Source: Diogma glabrata (lineage: Eukaryota; Arthropoda; Insecta; Diptera; Cylindrotomidae). Taken from it: a stretch of 64,000 bases of DNA. A program made the translations under genes and the position numbers. Positions 51,140-62,590 of this stretch are shown here, piece by piece. Numbering within the stretch: position 1 is the first letter of the stretch; each line of letters begins with the position of its first letter. The stretch lies in assembly GCA_963693315.1 (NCBI GenBank), contig OY856186.1, forward strand, positions 281,710,935 to 281,774,934, given 5' to 3'. Below the pieces are notes generated by a model that saw only the letters and a list, made by a program, of their open reading frames with translations, did no database searches and was not told where the DNA came from.

Positions 51140-51360
51140 TTATTTTTAGAGAATTATTAGTTGTAATTTCCCAAGGGCGGCAATAATTCGAAATAATTTT
51201 TTGCCAAAAATTTTGAAAGCAAGTATATTGATAAAAGCACGAGGCCGTAAGCCGAGGGCTTTTATCAATACCACTTGCTTGAGGAATTTTTCAAAAAATT
51301 ATGAAAATTTATCAACGAACGAGGGGAATTCGTTTAGAAAATTTTTTGCCATTTTTCATT
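51140..51360. repeat. Foldback MITE-like element; related fragment at 33140-33200
   Basis: CAAGTATATTGATAAAAGCA on the left pairs with GCTTTTATCAATACCACTTG on the right around a G+C-rich centre (CGAGGCCGTAAGCCGAGGG). Flanks carry AATAATTTTTTGCCAAAAATT on one side and AAAATTTTTTGCCATTTTT on the other. The left flank through GCAAGTATATTG resembles 33147-33190. Confidence 0.5.
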
Positions 51361-52229
51361 TATTTATATATTTTTAAAGAATTATACGTTGGCCTATTTT
51401 GATAACAGTGAATTATTTCAACATTAGAATGATAATTTTTAATATCCCAGCAGGCCAGACGTATAAATATTTTTATTAGTATAATTCAAATTTTATTGGT
51501 GAAATTGAATGATGTCATTTCATGTAAGAGAATTTCGTTGGTTTAAATTAAAATAAAACTAAGGCAAAAAATGTTCGTAAATATTTCTGTGTTCAATTAT
51601 CTACAACTTTCATATTAATTTTATTCGATAGGATGCATATTTCAGCCACGAATCGTAAAAACCCATCATCAAACCCTCAAAACGTATATATTTAGCTACC
51701 TCCACCCCCTTTCCGAAACTTTTAACGAGTTGGGTTGATTTTCCTAATTTACTTATATTTTCCCTAAATTTTCCGACCATCCAACATCTCTGCTAAGAAT
51801 TTTTCATGAATTCCGGTATTTAATATCGGTTTGGCCATGTTCTATATTTAGCAAGATTTGGACAAAAAGTTTAATACACGCTTATGGTTTTTGCATCACC
51901 TTTTTCAGATTTGTCTTGACTAAATAATTCAGACCCGATTTGCTATTCAAATAAAGTTTTTCAAAAAACCACAATCAAATACTCCTACATCTCAACTTTT
52001 AAATTCGAATGACAAACTACTCGATAAATGGATAAAAAAACGCTGAATGCAAGCGTACTCATAGTCAAACAATATCGTAAACATGGCTAAATCTAAAATT
52101 TATATTAGATGGAAATCGAATCAAGCTGCCGATAAAATAAAATATTTGAACCCAACTATTACCGATTTTCTTGAAACTTCGGTTGTAGTATAATTTAAAA
52201 AAATATTACGCGTTAAAAACTGTTTTGCA

Positions 52230-52770
52230 CTACAAAAAAAATCACCTTTCATATGACACCCCACATGCCATGATCAAAAATAATTTTTTTTCAAAATTTC
52301 TACTTTAAATTTGACATTAAAACAACCAAAAAAATTTTGGCTTCGATTTAGCAAAACCCCTACACCCATGAATTTTTTAAATTTTTTCTTTTGTTATGTT
52401 CGTAAATAAGGGGGGAGACAAAAAAATTTTTACATTTTTGAAAATAAATCGAAAACTGTGCTTTCGAAAATTATAAAAAAACTGTTTTGCACTACAAAAA
52501 AAAACACCTTTCATATGACACGCACCCCACATGTCATGATCAAAAAAAAATTAGGTTTCGATTTAGCAAAATCCCTACACTCATGAATTTTTTTAAATTT
52601 GTTCTTTTGTAATGTTCGAAGTTAAAGGGAGGAGAAAAAAAACCACTCGTGTTTGGTAATAACTCAATAACTCAAAGTAACTCGTAATAACTCAAAAACT
52701 AAACAGTCGAAAATTCAATGAAATTTTTTTTGAAATTCCGCTTTTTCGATTTTTCTAGACCAAACTCGAT
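52230..52770. repeat. Dispersed repeat, same family as 9340-9660 and 63580-64000, internally duplicated
   Basis: CACCTTTCATATGACAC occurs twice (about 52241 and 52505), each followed by CATGATCAAAAA and then by TTTGTTATGTTCG or TTTGTAATGTTCG, so the repeat is present as two adjacent partial copies about 265 bp apart. Confidence 0.5.
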
Positions 52771-53254
52771 TCTTTATAAAAACCTTTGTTTTACTATCTC
52801 CTTATCTATGTCCAGAAAATATAGATAAAAACAAATATTTGAAATTTTTTTGTTATCATCAGGTGTGGGAAAACACATTTAATAACTGTAGAAAATTTCA
52901 AGTTGATAGCACTTATACTTAGTTTGTGAGAAAATTGATTATGTAGAAATTCGGACGGACACCGAAGTCTCACTAATACACTCAAAAAAAAACTAAGTAA
53001 ATTGTATAAATTTATTATAAATATACAAGTCACAAATTTTTTTGTAAGTTTACCAAAAATATTGTAGATTACAAAAAACATTATTTGAAAAAACAAAAAA
53101 TTTATTTGATTTTATTTTTGGATTTGAAGGAAAAAATTTGTATTTTTGTCAAAAAATTTTGTGTGTTGTATATTATTATAAAAATTTTGTAAAAGTGATT
53201 TTTATTTTTTTGAGTGTAGGGTACCGTTTTTACTTTTTCAAAGTACATTACCCT

Positions 53255-53850
53255 AAAAATGAGTGCGTGTAATATTTGCACGCGGTTGAATTAAATTTCT
53301 TTGGCTACTGTTGCAGGTATTACTAAAAAGATTAAATATAATATATATTATTATTACTAAATAGATTAAATATTAAATATAAATATGTCATATTGCAATT
53401 TAGAGTAGCATTTCATGATAATATAATTTACAGCATGTGTAATATATAGCAATATTTACATAATGTATTACAGAGTCAATTCAATTATTATCATAATTGA
53501 AATATGAAACTAGAGGTTTATGATAACTAAAGTGAGAAACATAAACTTTACTTTGAAAATTTGCTAAATTTCCTGAAAAACTAATTCATTTGTTGTACTA
53601 AATCTTGTTGTTGAATTAAGTGGACATGCATTCATTGTGAAATTTAATTTATAATACGTTGTAAGACTTTGTAAACCTTTATGTAAATATGGCTTTTTAT
53701 TACACATTGTTGTAAATTATATTATCAAGAAATGCTACTCTAAATTTCAATATGGCATATTTATTTTATATTTAATATTTTTAGTAATATCTGCCACAGA
53801 ATGTAAAAAAGTTTTACTTCAACAGCGTGTAAAGATTACGCGCTTCAATT
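53255..53850. mobile_element. ~595-bp element with long imperfect inverted ends
   Basis: The left segment, through GTGCGTGTAATATTTGCACG and GGTATTACTAAAAA then ATTAAATATAAAT and GTAGCATTTCATGATAATAT, is matched inverted on the right by ATATTATCAAGAAATGCTAC, TATTTAATATTTTTAGTAAT and GTGTAAAGATTACGCG. Arms are roughly 180-200 bp and diverged. No ORF. Confidence 0.5.
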
Positions 53851-53936
53851 TTTTTTTTATTATTACTTTATTCAATTATATAGATTCATCCAAAAATTAC
53901 AATAAACTTACATCGAAACAAAATAATATATTACTT

Positions 53937-54522
53937 TAAAAAAAACTTTTTAAAAACAAATAGAACCGACTTCAAAAAACACAAAAAAGTGAAAAATAAC
54001 TCAATTTTGACTTGAGAGACATAAATACAGCTAACTATTGATTTATTTAATTTAATTATATTTAACTACAGCCAAAAAAAAATTACGGTTTTAAACAAAG
54101 TTATTATATTATAGAATTTATTTATTATTATAATTATTACAATTATTATAGTTGTTACAATAGTTATTATATTATAAAAGTTATTTGTAGCACAAAACTG
54201 TTGAAAATCGGTGCCAAGCCGAAGAAATTTTAGTCAGTTGTTCGTCAATTCGGCACCGACTTCGAACAGTTTTGTGCTACAAATAACTTTTATAATATAA
54301 TAACTATTGTAACAACTATAATAATTGTAATAATTATAATAATAAATAAATTCTATAATATAATAACTTTGTTTAAAACAGTAATTTTTTTGGTCTATAA
54401 TTAAATATAATTAAATTAAAAAATCAATAGTTAGCTTTTTGTCTCTCAAGTCACAATTGAGTTATTTTTCACTTTTTTGGGTTTTTTGAAGTCCGCGTTC
54501 TATTTGTTTTTAAAAAGTTTTT
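53937..54522. repeat. ~585-bp near-perfect palindrome
   Basis: Arms of about 270 bp: left begins AACTTTTTAAAAACAAATAG and runs to CTGTTGAAAATCGGTGCC; right begins GGCACCGACTTCGAACAG and ends CTATTTGTTTTTAAAAAGTT. The loop is about 35 bp around TTTTAGTCAGTTGTTCG. The arms match over nearly their whole length. This is a foldback-type transposon or other large hairpin former; no target duplication was fixed. Confidence 0.8.
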
Positions 54523-54639
54523 TAATTTTTCATTTTTAGTTTGGTTGTCGGTTAAAAAGGCGTTTTCGAAGTAATAACTAAGTCTCGGAATGTATTCATC
54601 AATGACAATCAAGTAATCAATGGTTTTTCAAATTTTTGA

Positions 54640-54821
54640 GAAAAAAAGGTAAATTTTCTTTCATAGAAAATTATATTGGACCAACTCGGAATATAAAGCA
54701 ACATAATACAGCTTAAACCAACCAAATACAATAAGCGGTTTCGAAGAAATCGACGAAAATAAATAAAAAATGCAGTTTTTTTCAATTTTCTGCAAAACGG
54801 TATTTTTCGCGTCTTATTTTT
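54640..54821. repeat. ~155-bp satellite, left portion cut by the LINE
   Basis: Carries TTTCATAGAAAATTATATTG then GGACCAACTCGG and AAAAAATGCAGTTTTTTTCA, ending GCAAAACGGTATTTTTCGCG, the same blocks as the array at 58455-59010 on the other side of the LINE. Confidence 0.6.
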
Positions 54822-57800
54822 TTTTTTTTTTTTTAATAAAATGTGTTGTGTAATAGGGTTTAGAATATGTGTCACAACAACACATAAATACCTTTTAAGA
54901 CCTAGGTCTAGACCTGGGTCCCACAACAACTGGCGTTCTAAGGTGTAGATTAACGCTTTTTTAAACATCTGTGGGTTGAAGCCACCTGAGACTAAGTGTT
55001 CCGGCAAACTATTCCATTTGTACGCAGTTCGGACAAAGAAGTCTCTCTGCGATCTGCCAGTATGACAGCGCGGGATCTTTACCATTTCACTGGTTGCGAC
55101 AGCCGATTGCCGAGTGGAACGGGGGTAAGAATAAGTTTGAGGCATGATGCCGCTGATTTCATCTGAGCACTGCTGATGACGATATTTGTAAAAAACAACG
55201 AGGTCAGCAACAGTGCGACGATGTTGTAGGGAATCAAGTTTTGATGTCAAAGTTCGATCACCCACAATTCGTATAGCTCGCTTTTGAACAGAGTCCAAGA
55301 GGGCCAAGATGGAAACAGAGGCAGCACCCCAAACTTGACAGCAGTTCTCCATACAGGGACGAATATAGGACTTATAAACATGGAGCAATTGGTATGGAGT
55401 AAAAAATTTGTTGCATCGATTTAGGAGGCCGAGTTTTTTAGACGCGCTTTTTGCCATCACCATTACATGATCGTTCCAGAGTAGGTCATTTGAAACTGTG
55501 ACACCCAATAAACGAATGCTTTTACATTCACCTATTGGTTCATCACACATACTAAATAAAATATCTTTGGGGAACTCGGTCTTTAATCTGGAAACATTCA
55601 ACAGCTGTGTTTTGGTGGAGTTGAAATTGACAAGGTTTAGGTCACCCCAGTCGGCGACTTTATTCAGGTCTTTGTTCAAGTTTATGGCAGCGTCTCTCCG
55701 GGCAGGATTAATTCGTTTGTGCATTTTACCTTTTGAAGGAAGGGGCTCGAACGACTTGTGCAGAGTACTATCATCTGCAAAACTATTTATTGGATTACTG
55801 GTGATTTTCAACAATTCGTTGATATAAATCAAAAATAGGGTTGGGGACAATACTGAGCCTTGGGGTACACCAGCGTTAATTAGTTTAGACTCAGATGAAA
55901 ATTCGTCTAAGGTTACCGAAATGTATCGGTTGGACAGAAAATTTTGAATCAGCTTCACAACATTGGGATGAAAACCGTACGCAACGAACTTGTTGATTAA
56001 GTTGGCACGCCAGACTCGATCGAATGCCTTGGAGATGTCTAAGGCGATAACGTATGTTTCACCACCTTTATCAAGTATGCTGTTCCAACAATGCGCTACA
56101 TAGTTTAATAGATCGGTAGTTGATCTTTTGTTTCGAAAACCGTATTGGCTGTCGGATATCAAATGATTTTCTTTCAGAAATTTTGAAATATGTGTATTAA
56201 TATAATGCTCATAGACTTTGTATAGGACTGATAGTAAAGCTATTGGCCTATAATTTGAGATATCGGATTTTGGTCCCTTTTTGGGGACGTGCTAGACATT
56301 TGCCAACTTCCAGCACGAGGGAAATATACCAGATTTGTAGGATTGGTAGAATATTTTAGTTAAAGTTGGTGCAAGTTCTTTGGAAAAGGTTTTTAAAATA
56401 ATGGGTGGAATATTGTCCATTCCTGATGCTTTGTTGATGTTTAACCCCTCTAAAAGATTAGAGACTATTTTGGGTTTGAAGTGAAGTTCATTCATATTAA
56501 CTCCTGAAGACTGGATTTGGGGTATTTCTTTAGGAGTTTCCAAAACAGTGGAGTACAGAGCAAAGCGTTCAGCGAACAAGTTAGCTTTTCTTGCGGAATC
56601 ATTGACGATTAAGAAAATTTTGTACCAGAATTTAAAGAATTGATGGCACTGTAGAAACTCTTATCAGAAACAGACATAGACGTAAGTTTTGAGGCTTTCG
56701 CTCTGTCAATTTCGGACTTTTCGTTTGAGATAATCTGATTAGATATTTTGTTGGCCTTTAGATATTGGGATCGATTAGTGGGAGTTTTGTTATGAATCCA
56801 AATATTAAATGATCTACGTTTGTTTCTAAGTGCCGTTTTGGCAGCTTTCGAATACAAGTATTTTTGTTTGGGTTTTACTATGGAGAAAGGGACAAATTTA
56901 TTGATACCAAATGGGATGGTTTCTGTAAAGTTTTGAGCAGAAACATTTAAATTGTCAGTGTAAAAACAATGACGGTCGAAAGGGAAACCATGGAAAAAAT
57001 TTTGAAGACCACTCTTATCCATTTTTGAGTAGTGAAATATTTTACGGGGTTTGGGAGCTGTAGTTTTAAGTAAATCAGTTTTGATAACTGATGAGATTAA
57101 ATAATGATCAGAATTTCCAATACTACCTTTCGCGACATCGACACTCGTAATATCTGGCATTGTGGTAAGATAGAGATCTAAAAGAAAACTATTATCACCA
57201 CCATTACGGGGAGTGAAAGTCGAGCTTTTAACAATTTGGAATAGGCCCTGAGACGCGGCAAAAATTTCTGCCAGTTTTCCACTATTGTCAACATCGTCGG
57301 TCGATTTGGAGAATTCCAACCATGATTTGTTGTGGACGTTGAAGTCACCGGTAACGATAACTTCACAATTAGGGGACTTTGCTCTAATCTCGTCCACAAT
57401 TTTTGTCAGTATATTAAAAAAGTTTGGGTTACGTTTGTTGGAGGACCGGTATAAAGCTATTGTAAAAAAAGTCATTTCTGGAAGACAAATCTTTAAAACC
57501 ATTGTATTGAAGCCGTCACCGTGTAGTTCAAAATTTGGAAAGCGCGTGTACGCAACACTCTCATGAATGAATGCGCATACGCCCTGGTGGAGTTTGAAAG
57601 CTGATTCGAGCCTTTATTTGGAATTAAGCGATTCTTTAAAGAGAAAATTTTCAGAAACATGTGTTTCTGTAAGGAATAGAATGTTCGGTTTGTCGTGCTC
57701 AAGATTATGTTGCACGTGGTCATGGTTAGCGTTCAATCCGCAGATGTTTTGAACATGTATTTTAAAATTTTTTATTGATTCATATATGTTTTGTCCCTGC

Positions 57801-58455
57801 AAATTCCATGGACGTGCCGCTTTATGGGCGGGTGGATTGCGCAAATTTGCTTTACCACTTTCAGACTTATTTTTTTTCGGTTGTACTGCCATATATATAT
57901 CAAAATGTTTATTTTACTTTTTTATGTTTTATTTTAAAATGCATAACTAAGTAAAAAACCCTATCATAATACAAAATATGACATATGCCAATATTTCATG
58001 ATAAGATGAAGAAATAATAACAAAATAATAAGTGAAAAACAAATTGTGAGAAATTTGCAGAAACAAAACAAAACAAAATGCCAATAATCCAGCTGATGCA
58101 GCGCACCCCAGACGCACCGCCCACCACCTAAATCGAGGCACAAAGCCCACACATAACTACGTGTTGGTCCGATTCCTCGGAAGAGCTAATGAGCGGTACC
58201 GCTACGGAACGCTGCCCAGCTAAGACTGGAAGTGCTGCCGTTGACTAATTAAAGTTCGTCCGCCAGCACCCTAAGATATCATCTTGGCTAATGACATCTC
58301 CTGCCATTGCCAGTGGTATGTGATATCTCACGCTAACTCATATGTCAATGGCAGGGACTGGAGTACGCAGGGTAGTCAGACCCGTAGATCAACATTGAAC
58401 ATAATCGATCAAAATCGATCCCTCCTGCGGGATAAATACGAGACTTTCTCGAAAT
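54822..58455 (-). mobile_element. CR1/Jockey-group LINE, decayed
   Basis: Runs on the minus strand from a ~560-bp 5' UTR (57893-58455) through one endonuclease-RT ORF to a poly(A) at 54822-54838. No separate ORF1 is seen upstream of the endonuclease. Both flanks are copies of the same ~155-bp satellite, so the element landed in that array. Deleted relatives lie at 13790-14062 (and its tandem copies) and 43724-44260. Confidence 0.75.
54846..57892 (-). pseudogene. LINE endonuclease-reverse transcriptase, two stops and one frameshift
   Basis: Start Met at 57892. The N-terminal AP-type endonuclease has IHVQNICGLNANHDH, LFLTETHV, then TGDFNVHNKSW and SDHYLISS. The frame is broken by TAA at 57614-57616 (in frame on both sides), by a frameshift near 56610, and by TAG at 56292-56294 (in frame on both sides). 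The RT domain shows NKASGMDNIPP, SNYRPIALLSV, YGFRNKRSTTDLL, ALDISKAFDRVW, GVPQGSVLSPTLF and the catalytic FADDS. The C-terminal part (SYIRPCMENCCQVWG, HRRTVADLVVFY) is typical of CR1/Jockey-like proteins. The exact C-terminus is uncertain because the frame stays open into the poly(A). It cannot make a full protein. Confidence 0.85.
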
Positions 58456-59010
58456 TCACCCAAATAGAATACAATTAAAACCATTCAACTCGAATGAGTC
58501 GTTTATGAGAAATTGGAGAACTATTTATAGAAAAATACAGATTTTTTCCATTTTCTGAAATACGGTATTTTTTGCGTCATAGCAAAAAATATGGGACCAC
58601 TTCGGCATTTATCTTAATCAAATACAATTTAAATCATCCAAATCGAATGAGTCGTTTTTGAGAAATCGGTGAACAGGCATTAAAAATGCAGCTTTTTCCA
58701 ATTTACTGAAAAACTGTATTTTTCACGTCATAGAAAATAATGCAGATTAACCTCCAAAGCGTCCTTAATAGAATGCAATTAAAATCATCCAAATCGTATG
58801 AGCCGTTTTTGAGAAATCGGTAAACAAACTACATCAACATTTATCAAAAAACACAGTTTTTTTCATTTTACTAGAAAACGGCTATTTTTTACGTCATAGA
58901 AAAAAATGGGACCATCTCGGCATCTACTTAAATAGAATACAATTTAAGTTATTAAAATCGAATGAGCCGTTTTTGAGAAATTGTTGAACAAACATCAATA
59001 CACATAAAAA
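58455..59010. repeat. ~155-bp satellite, about four diverged copies
   Basis: The block AATGAGTCGTTTTTGAGAAA (or AGCCG variant) recurs near 58493, 58647, 58797 and 58962, with ATAGAATACAATTAAA before it and CTGAAAAACTGTATTTTTCA, CGTCATAGAAAA and GGGACCA after it. Period is 150-165 bp. Copies differ by many substitutions and small indels. Confidence 0.8.
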
Positions 59011-59439
59011 AGAAAATCCCAAGTGAAACACAGAACCTCCTTCTTTTTTTAAGTCAGCTAAAATACAAGAGTCACACAACTTAAACTTAACTGTTTTGCT
59101 GTATGGAGAAGGAGTAGGGTACTGTTTTTATTTTCATACCGTAAAATAAATTAATTTTATACAGTTTTCTTAAACGAACAAAAACTAAAAGTTCAATTTT
59201 TCTAATTTTTCTCTAAATAAATTTTACTATAACTTTAATTAATTTTGTTCTAATAATGTAATTTAACCATGTACAAAATAATTTTCTATTAATTGACTAA
59301 ATTTTGTTTTAATTTATATTTTCAATCAAATTAATTTATAAATTTCAATTTAAACAAATTGTTATTAATATCCAAAATGAATACCACAACACTTGGTAGA
59401 AAAATTTAAAAACAAAAAAAATTAAATCATCCTTAAGTG

Positions 59440-59730
59440 TTGGAGTATATTCACGAGCTGACAGAATGTACCAAATGAAAAAGCAAATAAATAGAGCTTT
59501 TTCCTTAAACTTCAAATCGTTATATTGCTGTATGTATTTGACAAATAACGTACAGTCATGATAATTAGAAATCAGTAATTATGTATTGAAATTTACTCCG
59601 AAAATAATAATAATAATGCAACTATATCAAAATAACTTAAAGATAACACAAATCAACCTCGATTTGCAAGAAATAAAGATTATTTAAAGTTTTCGAAATA
59701 CAAATCAATTGATCAAAGCTTTCAAGTTTT
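59440..59730. repeat. Second copy of the dispersed repeat at 1480-1800
   Basis: Same orientation; shared words listed under 1480-1800. Confidence 0.45.
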
Positions 59731-61062
59731 TTTTCGAAAAAAAAAATCTATGGAGAATTTCCTGAACCAAGTTTATAAAAATATGTCACTCAGGACCAAA
59801 TTAAAAGAAAACAAAATACTTGAATAAAAAAACGATAAGTCGTGTGTCTGAGATAAGTCGTGTGAATGAGATAAATCGATTAAACGCGTTATGCTCAAAA
59901 TACATATGCAGAATTCTGCATGCAGCCAAATTAGAACATTTGTTTTGAAAATTGTATTTGTTCGTCTAAAATTGTATTGGTTCATTATTTTCTCGAACTT
60001 CAGTGGTTGAAATTTTTTGATGATAAAAATTGTTCGAAAAAATAATGAACAATTAGAATTTTAGAATGACTAAAAATCTTTAAAATTAAATATCTCAAGA
60101 ACAAAGAACTGAGTTAATTTGATATATTTTAGAGTAAGGACTAAGGATAGAACTATTTTCAGAAAAAAAATTAATTAAATTCCAATTGATCTTCGACCCT
60201 ATCGCCATCTTTAAAAAAGTTTTTTATTATTTTTAGTTAAAAATTAATTATAAAACAATAAATTAATTTTTTTTCAAAGGGCTAACTAATCATCTATCAA
60301 ACAAAAAAAGTTTGATGAAATCGGTATAGCCGTTCTTGAGCAATTTAACTTCAAAGTTACATCGGATTGGCAGAATTTTCATTTTTCATGCATGTTGGGG
60401 ACCCCCTGTGCTCAAACTATGCACTTTAAAAAATTTTTAAAATAAGTAGTATTTTTTATTTTGTCCATACTACTTATATGCCAAGTTTCAGGAAAATCAA
60501 AAATGGTCAAGTTTTCACAACTCTGTCTAGAACACGTTTTTCATCATCTAAAAATATAAAAACACAAAAAAAATTTGCTCAAATCGAATAACCCATTAAA
60601 CACAATTTAACTTTAATGTTTGATTGTCACTAAATTTCTTAAGAAATTTCGAGCCACCCTGTGTCAAAACTAGAGAAAAATTAAAAAAAAACACGTATTA
60701 ATTTTTTATATTATACTAATGATTACCGAAGTTTGAAAAAAATTGGAAAAGTTCGGGTTCACATCATCGGCGTCTTGATTCGTTTTTCCATCAATACCGA
60801 ATAATACCGGTATTGATAGTTTGATATCGGTTTTGTAAAATTAAAGGCTATAAAGTGTGCACGCGAATCTATAATTGCAGGAAAAATGGTTTTCATCTAT
60901 TTTTAAAGTTTTCATGGGCAAACAAATAATAATATTATTTCTACAATAATAAATATATTCTATTATAATAATATTCTTTCTAGAAATCCTAGAGACAGTT
61001 CAGTTGTATAATTACATCAATTTATAACATTTTGTTGAGTTCTGCTTTTCATCTTTTCACAG
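59731..61062. other. Probable intron of the RYK/Derailed gene; AT-rich
   Basis: Ends in acceptor CTTTTCATCTTTTCACAG at 61062. The extracellular (WIF) and transmembrane exons expected before the kinase exon are not recognisable here, so they lie farther upstream, perhaps beyond the window or hidden in small exons. No other gene is seen. Confidence 0.4.
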
Positions 61063-61562
61063 GTTTACAGTCTATCAACACCTCGAAGTTTTCATAGCAA
61101 TACATCAGATCCAAAAGATAAGTTACGCCGTGTTGCGGTTCCACATGGTACAATACAATGTCAAAAAATTTTAAATGAAGGTACATATGGTCGAATTTAC
61201 AGCGGCTTATTACAACGTGCCATTAGTGATCAACGCGAAGTTCTTATTAAAACCGTAATCGATGGTGCATCTTTATCTCAAGTCGCATACTTATTATCCG
61301 ATGGTGCAATGTTATGTTGTGTTGCACATCCAAATGTGTTAGCACCAATAGCAGCATATACAGAATTGCCAGGACCACCATTAATAGCATACACAAAACC
61401 AGGTAAAGGTATTTTAAAACAATATCTACACAACTGTCGGGATTCAGGCACACCATTAAGTACACGTCAATTAGTTGAATATGGCCTACAAGTAGCACGT
61501 GGAGTTTCACATTTACATTCATTAGGAGTTTTGCATCGTGATATTGCAACTCGTAACTGTGT
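61063..61562 (+). CDS. RYK/Derailed receptor pseudokinase, kinase-domain exon A
   Basis: 500 bp, opening at acceptor TTTCACAG and closing at donor GTAAGT (61563), ending in phase 2. It encodes a juxtamembrane stretch (SLSTPRSFHSNTSD), the glycine loop ILNEGTYGRIYSGLL, the VAIK-type lysine in VLIKTVIDGAS, CVAHPNVLAPIAAY, LIAYTKPGKGILKQYLHNC, and the catalytic-loop block LGVLHRDIATRNCV. RYK/Derailed proteins are single-pass Wnt receptors that guide axons and signal through a kinase-like domain of little or no activity; the order and wording of these blocks match that family closely. The N-terminal WIF and membrane parts are missing from this window. Derailed, Derailed-2 and Doughnut cannot be told apart from this part alone. 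Confidence 0.88.
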
Positions 61563-61597
61563 GTAAGTTATAGAAAACTATTTTAATTTCGTAGACT

Positions 61598-62078
61598 AAG
61601 AGCCCGCGACGGCCAGACCTTCGTTATTTTATAAAAGCTGAAAGTTTCTCTGCGCATACCCCCTACTCAGGTAGGAACGATTAGTGACATATGAAGTTTG
61701 GATCATAGTGGCTTTGGCAGGGAGCAGGTTCCAAAGGGGCCTCCAAAGTTTCGTTAAAGTATAAAAGTTCATTTTTTTATATATTCTTCGGGATAGTGTT
61801 AGAAGTCACGTCACCCATTGCCAGACACTTACTATCGTGGAAACCCCCTGCCAGACACCCTTAAACTTTAAAGTTAACACTATCCCGAAGAATATATAAA
61901 AAAATGAACTTTTATACTTTAACGAAACTTTGGAGGCCCCTTTGGAACCTGCTCCCTGCCAAAGCCACTATGATCCAAACTTCATACGTCGCTAATCGTT
62001 CCTACCTGAGTAGGGGGTATGCGCAGAGAAACTTTCAGCTTTTATAAAATAACGAAGGTCTGGCCATCGCGGGCTCTT
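61598..62078. mobile_element. 481-bp palindromic foldback element in the RYK intron, ACT target duplication
   Basis: The ends AAGAGCCCGC and GCGGGCTCTT are perfect inverses; arms of about 215 bp (61598-61812 and 61867-62078) match with few changes around a spacer of about 55 bp holding two CCAGACAC words. ACT is on both sides (61595-61597 and 62079-62081). It is much richer in G+C than the intron. A second pair of flanking words, AACTATTTTAAT, lies about 15-20 bp outside each end. No ORF is seen. A 3-bp duplication would fit PIF/Harbinger- or CACTA-like elements. Confidence 0.8.
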
Positions 62079-62123
62079 ACTCTATCGGTGAGGGAACTAT
62101 TTTAATAATTTTTTTATTTGTAG

Positions 62124-62420
62124 AATTGAAAGTGATGCCCGCATCCGAATATGTGATACAGCATTGTCGCGTGATCTATTTCCAAATGATTATCATTGTT
62201 TAGGTGATAATGAAAACCGTCCTATAAAATGGATGGCAATAGAAACATTACAAAAAAAGTTATATTCAATTTCAAGTGATATTTGGAGTTTAGGCGTTTT
62301 ATTGTGGGAGCTATCAACACTTGGGTCGATGCCATTCGAAGAAGTTGATCCTTTCGAATTAACAGCTTATTTAAGAGATGGTTATAGATTAGGACAGCCG
62401 GTTAATTGTCCTGATGAATT
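62124..62420 (+). CDS. RYK/Derailed receptor pseudokinase, kinase-domain exon B
   Basis: 297 bp between acceptor TTTATTTGTAG and donor GTTAGT. Joining phase 2 restores Val, giving CVIESDARIRICDTALSRD across the activation region: the DFG motif is replaced by DTA (DNA in vertebrate RYK), a family hallmark. Then come LFPNDYHCLGDNENRPIKWM, ETLQKKLYSISSDIWSLGVL, LWELSTLGSMPFEEVDPFEL and GYRLGQPVNCPDE, nearly word-for-word the RYK/Derailed C-lobe. If the donor were not used the frame would run to a stop at 62478, but only splicing at 62421 restores the family sequence. Confidence 0.9.
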
Positions 62421-62478
62421 GTTAGTATCATCCTTAATCAATAAAACAATTATTTTTATTAATCAAATTATTTTGTAG

Positions 62479-62590
62479 TTATACTGTGATGTCATGTTGT
62501 TGGTTAGCGGATCACAAACAACGACCAGCACTTCCACAATTAATTGCCTTTATGCATGATTTTCATGAAGATCTTGGCAAATATATATAA
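62479..62590 (+). CDS. RYK/Derailed receptor pseudokinase, last coding exon
   Basis: After a 58-bp intron (62421-62478; acceptor TTATTTTGTAG) the exon completes Phe and continues YTVMSCCWLADHKQRP, then LPQLIAFMHDFHEDLGKYI and TAA at 62588-62590. CCW, the RP of the last kinase helix, and the ending LGxYI are those of the RYK family. The 3' UTR follows, with an AATAAA near 62724. Confidence 0.88.

Noticed and set aside
57947..58152. Cys/Phe-rich minus-strand frames upstream of the LINE ORF
   Set aside because: They lie in the LINE 5' UTR, and the deleted relatives do not conserve them, so they are not taken as ORF1.
61247..61549. 100-codon minus-strand frame
   Set aside because: Shadow of the RYK kinase exon on the other strand.
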